Notes under the pieces: model-generated
The model's database searches: none
Seen by the model: only the letters and a program-made list of their open reading frames with translations
What the model was told of the DNA's origin: nothing
NCBI GenBank assembly: GCA_965203915.1
Contig: OZ241918.1
Coordinates: forward strand, 992,001 to 1,056,000
Direction: 5' to 3'
DNA: 64,000 bases
From: JASGCL01 sp965203915
GTDB lineage: Bacteria > Pseudomonadota > Alphaproteobacteria > JASGCL01
Program-made: the position numbers and the translations under genes
In this document: in pieces, positions 25,955 through 34,294 of the stretch
Layout of the letters: each line of letters begins with the position of its first letter
Position numbering within the stretch: position 1 is the stretch's first letter

Positions 25955-25995
25955 TGATGATTTCTCATCATGGATGCTTTACAAAAATAAAGCAT
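25955..25995 (-). promoter_or_regulatory. Tandem hairpins in the rplQ leader
   Basis: Read on the minus (transcribed) strand, ATGCTTTA and TAAAGCAT form an 8-bp stem with a 6-nt loop (25974-25995). It is followed after three bases by TGATGA-GAAA-TCATCA, a 6-bp stem with a GNRA-type tetraloop (25955-25970). The second hairpin ends just before the rplQ ribosome-binding site. No U-tract follows, so these are not intrinsic terminators; they may be processing or translational-control elements. The remaining part of the 144-bp rpoA-rplQ spacer is plain AT-rich sequence. Confidence 0.5.
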
Positions 25996-26081
25996 GGTTA
26001 AAAACATCAATCGTTACAAAAAATATATATTTTTAGAACCACTGTTGATGCGAGGTTGATTTAGTATTATTAGCAAAAAAA

Positions 26082-27101
26082 TTAATATTTTTCTTCCAAT
26101 TTTTTTGCCAATTCTTCAACGCCATCTGGCGCTGGCCAATTTGGTACTTCTATACCAAAGCCTAAACCCATTTGTTGCAACATTTCCTTTATTTCATTCA
26201 GCGATTTCCTGCCGAAATTGGGGGTGCGCAACATGTCTTGCTCCGACTTTTGCACCAAATCACCGATATACATGATATTGTCATTTTTCAGGCAATTTTG
26301 TGCACGGACCGAAAGTTCTAGGTCATCAACCTTTTTAAACAGATTGAGGTTAAAAGGAACTTCTTCCTTACTTTTTTCTTTCCGTTCAAGGAATTTTGGT
26401 TCGTCAAAATTGACAAAAATATTCATTTGATCTTGCAAAATTTTTGCTGACAAGGCCACAGCATCTTCGGGATCCACCGTGCCGTTGGTTTCAACCTGCA
26501 AGGTCAATTTATCGAAATCGGTGCGTTGCCCAACCCGTGCGTTATCAACCTTGTAGCTGACGCGCGTAACGGGGGAGAAAATAGCATCAACGGGAATGAG
26601 GCCGATGGGCGAATTTTCGGGACGATTTTGGCTGGCAGGAACATAACCCTTTCCCGTGTTGACATAAAAATCAACCTTCAAACTGGCACCTTTATCCAAA
26701 GAACATATAACATGGTTGGGATTTTTTATTTCAATATCCCCGCCCGTATCAATATCCTTCGCGGTGACCAATTTTGGCCCCTTCACATCCAATGACATTT
26801 TTTTTGCCGCACCACTGCGCGACATCAATGCAAGGCCTTTGATATTAAGCACCATGTCGGTCACGTCTTCGCGGACGCCAGGAATGGTCGAGAATTCATG
26901 CAAAACGCCTTCTATTTTAATCGCGGTAACCGCCGCCCCTTGGAGCGAGGATAACAAAATACGACGCAACGCGTTGCCTAGGGTTAAACCAAAACCGCGT
27001 TCGAGCGGTTCAACATTGATGGTGGCGTGATTATCTTTTTTATCAACATTAATCCCATTGGGTTTTTGTAAATTTTGCCAATTTTTTGTATCAATTGTCA
27101 T
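26082..27101 (-). CDS. rpoA: DNA-directed RNA polymerase subunit alpha
   Basis: RpoA dimerises to nucleate RNA polymerase assembly. The 339-residue length is normal for alphaproteobacteria. The N-terminal assembly domain shows EPLERGFGLTLGNALRRILL near residue 32. After a short linker, the C-terminal DNA-binding domain carries the helix-hairpin-helix residues ELSVRAQNCLKNDNIMYIGD and RTPNFGRKSLNEIKEML. A 134-bp spacer separates it from rpsK upstream; rpsD is absent from this spot, as usual in the class. Confidence 0.98.
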   Translation of the reverse strand: MTIDTKNWQNLQKPNGINVDKKDNHATINVEPLERGFGLTLGNALRRILLSSLQGAAVTAIKIEGVLHEFSTIPGVREDVTDMVLNIKGLALMSRSGAAKKMSLDVKGPKLVTAKDIDTGGDIEIKNPNHVICSLDKGASLKVDFYVNTGKGYVPASQNRPENSPIGLIPVDAIFSPVTRVSYKVDNARVGQRTDFDKLTLQVETNGTVDPEDAVALSAKILQDQMNIFVNFDEPKFLERKEKSKEEVPFNLNLFKKVDDLELSVRAQNCLKNDNIMYIGDLVQKSEQDMLRTPNFGRKSLNEIKEMLQQMGLGFGIEVPNWPAPDGVEELAKKLEEKY

Positions 27102-27235
27102 GATGGTTTTTTTACCCTTTCTTAAAGTAACTTTTGTAACGCAGGTTTTTTGCCAACACCCATTCTATCGGTGCTAACTCTTCGCCTGACACAACAATGG
27201 ATAAATACCCATCATTATGATTATTCGTAACTGGT

Positions 27236-27619
27236 TTAAACCCGTCTGCGTTTTCTTGGCCGACAACCATTGTGTGGCAAAGGCGTGACATCACGAATAC
27301 TGGTGATAACAAAACCCAACGAAGCCAAAGCACGCACCGCGGCTTCCCGCCCCGAACCTGGGCCTTTTATATTAACTTCGATATTTTTTACGCCAAAATC
27401 TTTAATGGCCGCCGCAACATCCTCGGCCGCAATCTGCGCCGCATAGGGGGTCGATTTCTTGCTGCCCGTGAAGCCTTTTTTACCCGCGGTAGACCAAGCA
27501 AGGGTATCACCCTTTTTATCGGTGATGGTAATCATGGTGTTGTTAAAGGTCGAATGAATATGCGCAATGGCTTCGGGCACGTTCTTTTTATCTTTTTTCT
27601 TTTTTCCAGCAATCGCCAT
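27236..27619 (-). CDS. rpsK: 30S ribosomal protein S11
   Basis: S11 lies on the 30S platform near the E site. The 127-residue protein has the canonical IAHIHSTFNNTMITITD, GFTGSKKSTPYAAQIAAED and the C-terminal TPLPHNGCRPRKRRRV. It follows rpsM by 22 nt, and a GAG/AAAGAA purine stretch precedes the ATG. A longer overlapping frame at 27112-27333 is a shadow and not a gene. Confidence 0.98.
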   Translation of the reverse strand: MAIAGKKKKDKKNVPEAIAHIHSTFNNTMITITDKKGDTLAWSTAGKKGFTGSKKSTPYAAQIAAEDVAAAIKDFGVKNIEVNIKGPGSGREAAVRALASLGFVITSIRDVTPLPHNGCRPRKRRRV

Positions 27620-27641
27620 GACTCGTTCTTTCTTTATTTAA

Positions 27642-28022
27642 TTATTTTTTGGTAGCTTGTTTTTTACCAGCAATGGGCGCGCCGCGACCCTTACGCGTGT
27701 GGGCGTTGGTGCGTGTGCGTTGGCCGCGGGTTGGCAAACCTTTCCGATGGCGCAAGCCACGGTAACAACCAAGATCCATCAGGCGTTTAACATTCATCGA
27801 AATATCACGGCGTAAATCACCCTCGACCTGATAATCGCTATCAATACATTCGCGTATCTTGATTACTTCTTCCTCGGTCAGGTCCTTAACGCGGCGACTT
27901 TCATCCAACCCGCATTTTTGACAAATTTCGCGTGCGTTGATAGGGCCAATGCCATAAATATAGCGAAGTGCTATGACCAATCTTTTTTGGGTGGGAATAT
28001 TAACCCCAGCTATACGTGCCAT
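27642..28022 (-). CDS. rpsM: 30S ribosomal protein S13
   Basis: S13 contacts the 50S subunit and the P-site tRNA. The 126 residues include MARIAGVNIPTQKRLVIALR, YIYGIGPINAREICQKCG and the RNA-binding GLRHRKGLPTRGQRTRTNAH. The basic C-terminal tail ends in KKQATKK. It heads the alpha cluster and is separated from adk by 144 bp that hold a promoter candidate. Confidence 0.98.
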   Translation of the reverse strand: MARIAGVNIPTQKRLVIALRYIYGIGPINAREICQKCGLDESRRVKDLTEEEVIKIRECIDSDYQVEGDLRRDISMNVKRLMDLGCYRGLRHRKGLPTRGQRTRTNAHTRKGRGAPIAGKKQATKK

Positions 28023-28129
28023 TTTTTTATCTTAATTGTATTTTATTGTTTGTTTATGTTTATGAATCTCTTCGTTGGTGTCTAAAAAAAATATATTAAT
28101 AATAATTTTTGCAAAACATCATTATGAAT

Positions 28130-28158
28130 TCCATATAGAAAAAAAATACTTTAGTCAA
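28130..28158 (-). promoter_or_regulatory. Candidate promoter of the alpha ribosomal cluster
   Basis: On the minus strand TTGACT (28158-28153) is followed by TATGGA at 17 nt or TATATG at 15 nt. The position in the adk-rpsM spacer suits a separate promoter for rpsM-rpsK-rpoA-rplQ. The -10 fit is imperfect and the assignment is tentative. Confidence 0.25.
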
Positions 28159-28166
28159 GTAAATTC

Positions 28167-28733
28167 TTAGCTGAGTAATTTTTTAATTTGATCCGATACC
28201 ACATCTGGCAATTGCATACCGTCAAGCTCCGTCAGCACGCCGCGCGTTTGGTAAAACGGAATAAGCGGCGCCGTGTCGGCATGGTAAATATGTAATCTTT
28301 TCGCCAATGTTTCAGGCGTATCGTCGCTTCTTACCTCGCCGCCGCTTTCTTTGATACGGCTTGCCTGGCGCGCCAACAATTCATCGTCCTTGACCTTTAA
28401 TAACACCACCCTATCAATTTTTGTTTGCATGTCGGAGAGCATTTTTTCCAAACCTTCGGCTTGCTTTAAGGTTCGGGGGAATCCATCCAGGATAATTTTT
28501 TTACCTTTGAGGCCTTGCAACTTATCACGAATAATCCCCAGCATGGTTTCATCGTCGACCAATTTTCCACTTTGCATGATGCTTTCTGCCTTTTGTCCCA
28601 AAGGGGTTTTATCTTTAACCGCTTGGCGAAGCATATCGCCCGTGGAGAGGTGAACAAAGTCGCATGCGACCTGTAAAAACTTACTTTGCGTCCCCTTGCC
28701 TGCACCAGGGGGACCAAACAGAATAATTATCAT
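28167..28733 (-). CDS. adk: Adenylate kinase (short-lid type)
   Basis: Adk balances ATP, ADP and AMP. The 188-residue protein has the P-loop GPPGAGKGTQSKFL at residues 7-20, the AMP-binding LSTGDMLR and the GFPRTLKQAE motif. The lid is short, running straight from the QASRIKESG arginine segment to TPETLAKRLHIYH without a zinc-binding insertion. It sits between secY (17 nt upstream) and rpsM, the usual location in the spc cluster. Confidence 0.97.
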   Translation of the reverse strand: MIIILFGPPGAGKGTQSKFLQVACDFVHLSTGDMLRQAVKDKTPLGQKAESIMQSGKLVDDETMLGIIRDKLQGLKGKKIILDGFPRTLKQAEGLEKMLSDMQTKIDRVVLLKVKDDELLARQASRIKESGGEVRSDDTPETLAKRLHIYHADTAPLIPFYQTRGVLTELDGMQLPDVVSDQIKKLLS

Positions 28734-28749
28734 CTTTATACAATAAAGG

Positions 28750-30114
28750 TTATTTGGGAAGATTAATATTGTTGAAGCCGCCGCCGCCCATGCGCGCTTT
28801 TTTCAATAAATTTTCATATTGATGAGCAAACAAATGGCCTTGGATTTGAGTCATGGTGTCCATGGTAACGCTAACCACAATCAGGATGGATGTGCCGCCC
28901 AAATAAAAGGGCAAAGAATATTTCGATATCAAGATTTCTGGCAACAAGCAAACCAACACCAGGTAAAGCGAGCCCACGACTGTTAGGCGCAACAATATGT
29001 AGTCAAAATATTTTGCTGTGTCTTCCCCCGGGCGATGCCCCAAAACAATCCCACCTTGCTTACGCAAATTATCAGCGGTTTCGGTGGCATTAAAAACAAC
29101 CGCGGTATAAAAAAACGCAAAGAATATTATTAACAAAGCATAAAAAATTTCATGCCCAAGCGCGCCGCGCCCCAAAAAGGCGTTCAACCATTGCAACCAC
29201 GCCGCATTATTACCCGATTGCCCCACAAACCCCAAGATGGTGGTGGGCAACAATAATAAGGCCGAGGCAAATATCGGCGGAATAACCCCCGAAGCATTAA
29301 GCTTGATAGGAATATGGCTGCTCTCGCCCCCCGTCATACGATTTAGACCAATTTGTCTTTTGGGATAACTAACCACGACACGTCGTTGCGCCCGTTCCAT
29401 AAAAACAATGAAGCCTATCACGGCTATCATCATGACAAATATCACAACGATAACAAAGCTACTTAGGGCGCCACTCCGCCCCAATTCCAACATTTGGACA
29501 ATAGCCAGCGGTAGGTTGGCCAAGATACCAGCAAAAATTATCATCGACGCCCCCTGCCCCACGCCGCGTTGCGTAATTTGCTCCGACAGCCACATTAAAA
29601 ACATGGTGCCCGCGGTCAGGGTTATTATCGATGTTATCATGAACAAAAAGCCAGGATTAACGACTATATTTTCGGCGGTCTGCAAACCAAAGGCCACACC
29701 ATAGGATTGCACCAGAGCCAATATCACGGTAAGTTGCCGCGTATATTGCAAAATACGCTGGTAACCAGCGCCGCCTTCCTTCTTTAATTTTTCTAAACTA
29801 GGAATGGTAGATGATAAAAGTTGCATGATAATCGACGCCGAAATATAAGGCATGATGCTCAAAGCAAAAATGGTCATGCGGCTCAATGATCCGCCAGAAA
29901 AGACGTCAAACATCCCAAGGATGCCCTTACCCTGTTGGCTGAATAATTTTTCTAAAGCCAAAGCATCGATACCAGGTAAAGGGATATGAGAGCCCAGGCG
30001 AAACACCAACAAAGCGCCGATGGTAAAAAGGATACGTTGTTTTAATTCGGTGGCTTTACCAAAACCCCCGCCGCCTTTAGAAAAATTTTTGGCGAATTGT
30101 TGCGCAGTTGTCAT
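28750..30114 (-). CDS. secY: Preprotein translocase subunit SecY
   Basis: SecY is the channel of the Sec translocon. The 454-residue protein has ten hydrophobic spans. Conserved parts include the first cytosolic region KQRILFTIGALLVFRLGSHI, the plug-region sequence FDVFSGGSLSRMTIFALSIM, the RRVVVSYPKRQIGLNRMTGG loop with the arginines that contact ribosome and SecA, and the late FNATETADNLRKQGG. It follows rplO after 57 nt. Confidence 0.98.
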   Translation of the reverse strand: MTTAQQFAKNFSKGGGGFGKATELKQRILFTIGALLVFRLGSHIPLPGIDALALEKLFSQQGKGILGMFDVFSGGSLSRMTIFALSIMPYISASIIMQLLSSTIPSLEKLKKEGGAGYQRILQYTRQLTVILALVQSYGVAFGLQTAENIVVNPGFLFMITSIITLTAGTMFLMWLSEQITQRGVGQGASMIIFAGILANLPLAIVQMLELGRSGALSSFVIVVIFVMMIAVIGFIVFMERAQRRVVVSYPKRQIGLNRMTGGESSHIPIKLNASGVIPPIFASALLLLPTTILGFVGQSGNNAAWLQWLNAFLGRGALGHEIFYALLIIFFAFFYTAVVFNATETADNLRKQGGIVLGHRPGEDTAKYFDYILLRLTVVGSLYLVLVCLLPEILISKYSLPFYLGGTSILIVVSVTMDTMTQIQGHLFAHQYENLLKKARMGGGGFNNINLPK

Positions 30115-30171
30115 GGTGATAAATATTTTCTGATAATTTTTTGGCTTTTTTGTCCGCCTTTTATATCATAT

Positions 30172-30732
30172 TTAATCCTTGGTGCTGGCAACAAATGCTG
30201 CTTCGCGCGCTTCGCGTTTTTTTGTTGAATCGATACGGCGTTGACCGCGTTTACCAATTTTTTTGGCGGCTTCTTTTTTGAAAATGGTGATGTTGCCACC
30301 CGCCGCGGTGATTAATTTTTCTGCACCCGACGAAGCACCATGAACGCTAAAATTTGCTTTAATTTTCCATTCGCCTTTTCCCACCACCAAGCGCACGCCG
30401 TCGCGGGTATTTTTTACCACGCCAGCCTGCACCAAGGCTTCTTCGTTGATATTATCCGCTGATAATTTTTTTGCGGTGATAAATTTTTCGACCCGTCCTA
30501 ATGGCAAGGTTATCAAATGCAAACGCGTATGATTTTTAAAACCACGTTTTGGCAAACGCCTGTATAGTGGGGTTTGTCCGCCTTCGAATCCTTTGATACG
30601 CACACCCGAACGCGCGGTTTGGCCTTTGCCACCACGCCCGCCAGTTTTGCCCTTGCCCGAGCCAATGCCGCGTCCTATACGCATGCGGTTTTTGCGTGCG
30701 CCGTGATTAAAATTTAATTCGTTGAGTTTCAT
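30172..30732 (-). CDS. rplO: 50S ribosomal protein L15
   Basis: L15 is a late-assembly 50S protein. The 186 residues begin MKLNELNFNHGARKNRMRIG with the glycine-rich GRGIGSGKGKTGGRGGKGQT, then GFEGGQTPLYRRLPKRGFKN. The C-terminus (after SSGAEKLITAAGG) carries a lysine/arginine-rich tail of about 40 residues, making it longer than the usual 145-165 aa. It is 28 nt from rpmD. Confidence 0.97.
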   Translation of the reverse strand: MKLNELNFNHGARKNRMRIGRGIGSGKGKTGGRGGKGQTARSGVRIKGFEGGQTPLYRRLPKRGFKNHTRLHLITLPLGRVEKFITAKKLSADNINEEALVQAGVVKNTRDGVRLVVGKGEWKIKANFSVHGASSGAEKLITAAGGNITIFKKEAAKKIGKRGQRRIDSTKKREAREAAFVASTKD

Positions 30733-30760
30733 GTTTTTGCTCTTATTGTTTGATTGTTAT

Positions 30761-30985
30761 TTAAGATTTTGTAACTTCTACCAAATGTTCTACCACCCTT
30801 ATCATACCGCGGATAGAGGAAGTATCTTCCAAAACCCTCGTTCTGCCAATTTTACCCAGTCCCAATCCTTTTAACACAACGCGTTGATTGCCGACACGTC
30901 GGATAGGGCTTTTTATTTGTTTAACACTTATTTTGCCATTTGCTTTAGCCGATGACGCATTGTTGGTGGTTTGTTTGTCGCTCAT
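30761..30985 (-). CDS. rpmD: 50S ribosomal protein L30 with N-terminal extension
   Basis: The L30 core (VKQIKSPIRRVGNQRVVLKG, then LGLGKIGRTRVLEDTSSIRG) starts near residue 21. Upstream is a serine/asparagine-rich extension, MSDKQTTNNASSAKANGK, giving 74 residues against the usual 58-65. No internal ATG exists before the core, so the extension is probably real. It lies between rpsE (11 nt) and rplO (28 nt). Confidence 0.95.
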   Translation of the reverse strand: MSDKQTTNNASSAKANGKISVKQIKSPIRRVGNQRVVLKGLGLGKIGRTRVLEDTSSIRGMIRVVEHLVEVTKS

Positions 30986-30996
30986 GATATTGTCTC

Positions 30997-31518
30997 CTAT
31001 TCTTCGCCATCTTTTTCAGCACGACCGAGAACCTCGGTAACAGTTTTGTTTCGTCTTTCGGCCACCGAACGGGGCGAATGGGTACGTTGCAAACCTTCCA
31101 AAATGGCCTTCACCATATTATGCGGGTTAGAACTTCCCACCGATTTGGCGACAATATCGGCGATGCCGAGTGCTTCAAATACCGCGCGCGCGGGACCACC
31201 CGCAATAATACCCGTGCCAGGCACCGCGCTTCTTATTTTTACATGACCCGAACCAAAATGTCCCATAACATCATGGTAAATGGTGCGTTTATCGCGAAGG
31301 GGTATCCTTATCATACGTCTTTTGGCTAGTTCGGTTGCCTTTTTCATGGCTTCAGGAACCTCGCGCGCCTTCGCCGATGCAAAACCAACCTTGCCCTTGC
31401 CATCACCAACCACCACCAGGGCAGCAAAGCCGAAACGTTTACCGCCTTTGACAACTTTACAGACGCGATTCACCGCGACTGTTTTTTCTATCAAATAACC
31501 TTCTTCTCTTTTTTGCAT
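30997..31518 (-). CDS. rpsE: 30S ribosomal protein S5
   Basis: S5 helps maintain translational fidelity. The 173 residues contain VNRVCKVVKGGKRFGFAALV, GDGKGKVGFASAKAREVPEA and the C-terminal domain GTGIIAGGPARAVFEALGI with DIVAKSVGSSNPHNMVKAIL. The typical lysine/glycine loop involved in spectinomycin sensitivity (KVVKGGKR) is unaltered. It lies between rplR and rpmD in standard spc order. Confidence 0.98.
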   Translation of the reverse strand: MQKREEGYLIEKTVAVNRVCKVVKGGKRFGFAALVVVGDGKGKVGFASAKAREVPEAMKKATELAKRRMIRIPLRDKRTIYHDVMGHFGSGHVKIRSAVPGTGIIAGGPARAVFEALGIADIVAKSVGSSNPHNMVKAILEGLQRTHSPRSVAERRNKTVTEVLGRAEKDGEE

Positions 31519-31573
31519 TGTATTTATCTTTCTTTTTTTTGGGTGGTTTATTTTTTATGTATCATATTGTTGC

Positions 31574-31933
31574 TTAACATTCCATACCATTTGCGCGCAA
31601 CGATTCGGCAATTGCCTTAACACGGCCATGGTATTTGTAACCACCCCTGTCAAACATCACCGCCTTAATGCCCGCTTGTTTGGCGCGTTCGGCCAACAAT
31701 TTGCCTATCAAGGTTGCAGCTTCGATATTGGATGTGCTCTTTAATTGACCACGAACTTCCTTTTCCATGGTGGAGCAAGCCACCACGGTTTTGGACGCCG
31801 CGTCATCAATAATTTGCACTTGCATATGTTGGTTAGAACGGTAAACCGAAACCCGCCATTTGCCGCCGCCAAATTTTTTTAACCGATAACGGTGCCGCAT
31901 CGCGCGTTTAACTAAAGCTTTATTATGTTTCAT
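31574..31933 (-). CDS. rplR: 50S ribosomal protein L18
   Basis: L18 binds 5S rRNA with L5 and L25. The 119-residue protein shows the basic N-terminus RRAMRHRYRLKK-like segment (VKRAMRHRYRLKKFGGGKWR), SVYRSNQHMQVQIIDDAASK, and the C-terminal FDRGGYKYHGRVKAIAESLR. It is 11 nt from rplF and 55 nt from rpsE, in standard spc order. Confidence 0.97.
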   Translation of the reverse strand: MKHNKALVKRAMRHRYRLKKFGGGKWRVSVYRSNQHMQVQIIDDAASKTVVACSTMEKEVRGQLKSTSNIEAATLIGKLLAERAKQAGIKAVMFDRGGYKYHGRVKAIAESLRANGMEC

Positions 31934-31944
31934 GTTTTTGCTCC

Positions 31945-32484
31945 TTATTTCTTCTTTCCTTCTTTGCGTAAAATTGTTTCTTCGGCATATTTAATCCCCT
32001 TGCCTTTATAAGGTTCGGGTTTTTTTAAATTCCTAATAAGGCTGGCGCATAGACCAACCGCTTCTTTATTAGCACCGCTGATGGCGATGACATTGCCTTT
32101 TTCACCCTCCACCGTTACTTTTAAATTATCGGGGATGGGGAAAATAACATCATGACTAAAGCCGAGCGACATTTTTAAATTCTTGCCTTGCAACGCCACA
32201 CGAAAACCAACCCCATTTAATTCTAATTTTCGGGTGAAGCCTTTGCTGGCGCCTTCGATGGCTATCTTTATCAATTGACGCGTTGTGCCCCAATAAATTT
32301 TTGATTTTTTATTGTTGCTGTTTGCACTAACGACAATTTTATTTCCTTCTATCTTGGCGGTGATGTCTGGCAAAATTTTAACCATGTTCGTTCCCACCTT
32401 GCCCTTGGCGGTGAAAATATTACCTTCCAGCTTGGTTTCGACACCAGCGGGAATCTCCAACGGTATTTTTCCTAATCGTGACAT
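31945..32484 (-). CDS. rplF: 50S ribosomal protein L6
   Basis: L6 lies near the factor-binding site. The 179 residues contain two related folds: MSRLGKIPLEIPAGVETKLE at the start, then GFTRKLELNGVGFRVALQGK and the signature PEPYKGKGIKYAEE near the C-terminus. The ending ILRKEGKKK is normal. It follows rpsH by 33 nt. Confidence 0.98.
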   Translation of the reverse strand: MSRLGKIPLEIPAGVETKLEGNIFTAKGKVGTNMVKILPDITAKIEGNKIVVSANSNNKKSKIYWGTTRQLIKIAIEGASKGFTRKLELNGVGFRVALQGKNLKMSLGFSHDVIFPIPDNLKVTVEGEKGNVIAISGANKEAVGLCASLIRNLKKPEPYKGKGIKYAEETILRKEGKKK

Positions 32485-32517
32485 GTTTTTGCCTTTCTTT
32501 TGCTTATAAAATATTTT

Positions 32518-32919
32518 TTAAAAAACGGTAAATAAAATTTCTCCACCAATATTGCCCTTGCGAGCTTGGTGATCGGTCATGAGTCCTTTGGTGGTTGAAA
32601 CCACCGCAATGCCAAGTCCGTTGCTAACCATTTTCATATCATCAAAGGATGAATAAACACGACGACCGGGTTTAGAAATACGTTGCAAGGTTTTGATTGA
32701 TGGTTCGCCATTAAAATATTTTAAATTGACCACCAATGTTTTGATTCCCTTGCGTTCTTCCCTTTCGTCGTAGCCATTGATATAGCCTTCTCTTTTTAAT
32801 AGGTCTAACACCTGCGCCCGCAACTTGGATGCTGGCACATCAACCTGGTCAAGATGCGCATGCAGTCCATTGCGGATACGAGCAAGCATATCGCCTAAGG
32901 GATCACTTAAAGATGACAT
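32518..32919 (-). CDS. rpsH: 30S ribosomal protein S8
   Basis: S8 binds helix 21 of 16S rRNA and, in E. coli, represses the spc operon. The 133 residues include DPLGDMLARIRNGLHAHLDQ, LKYFNGEPSIKTLQRISKPG and the C-terminal LGIAVVSTTKGLMTDHQARK with GNIGGEILFTVF. The spacing to rpsN is 64 nt, with no clear S8-binding mimic seen by eye. Confidence 0.98.
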   Translation of the reverse strand: MSSLSDPLGDMLARIRNGLHAHLDQVDVPASKLRAQVLDLLKREGYINGYDEREERKGIKTLVVNLKYFNGEPSIKTLQRISKPGRRVYSSFDDMKMVSNGLGIAVVSTTKGLMTDHQARKGNIGGEILFTVF

Positions 32920-32983
32920 TTTATTTTTCCTTTCTATAAATTTTGTATAATTTTTTGTTGTATAATATTAATTCTTAATAAAT

Positions 32984-33289
32984 TTACCAGCTTGCCTTCA
33001 CCACACCAGGAATTTTTCCCGATGATGCTAGTTGACGAAATTTATGCCTTGCCATTCTAAATTTGCGATAATTGCCCCGTGAACGACCAGTCAATTCACA
33101 GCGCAAACGCACCCGCACGGGCGAAGCATTGCGTGGAATTTTTTGTAATTCTAGCTGGGCTTGGAATTTTTCCTCCAACGATTTTTTGGGATCGTGAATG
33201 ACTTTTTTCCATTTGGCGCGGCGCAATTTATATTTATCGCGTAATTTTTCACGCTTTTGATTGCGGGTAACAAGACTTAATTTGGACAT
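32984..33289 (-). CDS. rpsN: 30S ribosomal protein S14 (zinc-free long form)
   Basis: The 101-residue protein is the long, zinc-independent S14 type; it lacks the four-cysteine ribbon of the short form. It contains RDKYKLRRAKWKKVIHDPKK, LQKIPRNASPVRVRLRCELT and the terminal FRMARHKFRQLASSGKIPGV. It lies 18 nt after rplE. Confidence 0.97.
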   Translation of the reverse strand: MSKLSLVTRNQKREKLRDKYKLRRAKWKKVIHDPKKSLEEKFQAQLELQKIPRNASPVRVRLRCELTGRSRGNYRKFRMARHKFRQLASSGKIPGVVKASW

Positions 33290-33307
33290 GATGTTCTCCT
33301 TTATATT

Positions 33308-33967
33308 TTATGATAGTTGAAATGGCAAACGAAAAGCGGTTAATAATGCGCGCGCCTCTTCATCGGTGCGTGCGGTGGTGCAAATAATAATATCCATGCC
33401 GCGAATACTGTCAATTTTATCGTAATTGATTTCGGGGAAAATAATCTGCTCCTTAATACCCAAAGCATAATTGCCATGACCATCAAAGGATTTGGTTTTT
33501 AACCCACGGAAGTCGCGAACCCGCGGCAAAGCGACCATAATAAGCCTATCCAAAAATTCATACATACGCAGCCCGCGCAGGGTTACCTTCACCCCAATAC
33601 CCATGTTTTCACGCAATTTGTAAGTTGCAATGGATTTTTTAGATTTGGTGATAATAGGTTTTTGCCCCGTGATGGTTTTCATATCTTCTTCGGCCCCCAT
33701 GATATATTTTCTATCTTGGGTCGCCTTACCAACACCCATGTTGATAACAATTTTATCCAACTTAGGAATCATCATGGTGTTTTTGTAACCAAATTGTTTT
33801 TGCAAATTGGCACGCACTTCGCTTTCGTAAAGTGTTTTTAGGCGCGGCGCAGGCCCCCTGTCATAGAAGGGTTTTTGCTTTGGCGTTTTGGCGCGGTCGG
33901 CTCTGGCCTGTTTATCGGCCTTTTTTTGCGCGACTACGTCGATGACCATATTGTTAGTTTCTGCCAT
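33308..33967 (-). CDS. rplE: 50S ribosomal protein L5 with basic N-terminal extension
   Basis: L5 binds 5S rRNA and touches the P-site tRNA. The canonical domain starts around residue 40 (PRLKTLYESEVRANLQKQFG) and continues with IPKLDKIVINMGVG, ENMGIGVKVTLRG and DFRGLKTKSFDGHGNYALGI. Before it lies an extension of about 40 residues, MAETNNMVIDVVAQKKADKQ onward, rich in lysine, arginine, proline and alanine. The total is 219 aa against the usual 179-190. Only a methionine at residue 7 lies inside the extension, so it cannot be dismissed as a misplaced ATG. Confidence 0.96.
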   Translation of the reverse strand: MAETNNMVIDVVAQKKADKQARADRAKTPKQKPFYDRGPAPRLKTLYESEVRANLQKQFGYKNTMMIPKLDKIVINMGVGKATQDRKYIMGAEEDMKTITGQKPIITKSKKSIATYKLRENMGIGVKVTLRGLRMYEFLDRLIMVALPRVRDFRGLKTKSFDGHGNYALGIKEQIIFPEINYDKIDSIRGMDIIICTTARTDEEARALLTAFRLPFQLS

Positions 33968-33978
33968 GATACTCTCCT

Positions 33979-34290
33979 CTATAATACACTGCTTGATGAT
34001 TTTGTTATTCTAAGTTTTTTACCATTTTCCAGCTTGAAGCCAACGCGGGTTGGTTTGCCCGTTTTAGGATCTTTAATAGCCACGTTAGACCAATGAATAC
34101 GACCATTTTTTTCCACAATACCGCCATTGGGATTTTCGGCGGAGGGACGCACGGTTTTTTTCAAAATATTAACGCCCTCGACCACAATCCTTTGTTCTTT
34201 TGGCCATACCTGTAACACGTTGCCTTCTTGACCTTTGTGCTTGCCTGTTAAGACTATCACATTGTCACCTTTTTTAATTTTCTGTGCCAT
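33979..34290 (-). CDS. rplX: 50S ribosomal protein L24
   Basis: L24 initiates 50S assembly and lines the tunnel exit. From the ATG at 34290 the 103-residue protein begins MAQKIKKGDNVIVLTGKHKG, the KOW motif, then VEGVNILKKTVRPS and NGGIVEKNGRIHWSNVAIKD. A GGAGG lies about 12 nt upstream. An in-frame TTG at 34314 would overlap rplN and is not used. Four nt separate it from rplN. Confidence 0.97.
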   Translation of the reverse strand: MAQKIKKGDNVIVLTGKHKGQEGNVLQVWPKEQRIVVEGVNILKKTVRPSAENPNGGIVEKNGRIHWSNVAIKDPKTGKPTRVGFKLENGKKLRITKSSSSVL

Positions 34291-34294
34291 AATT

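Noticed and set aside
27112..27333. 73-codon frame overlapping the rpsK end and the rpsK-rpoA spacer
   Set aside because: It overlaps conserved rpsK coding sequence in another frame and its sequence matches nothing recognisable.
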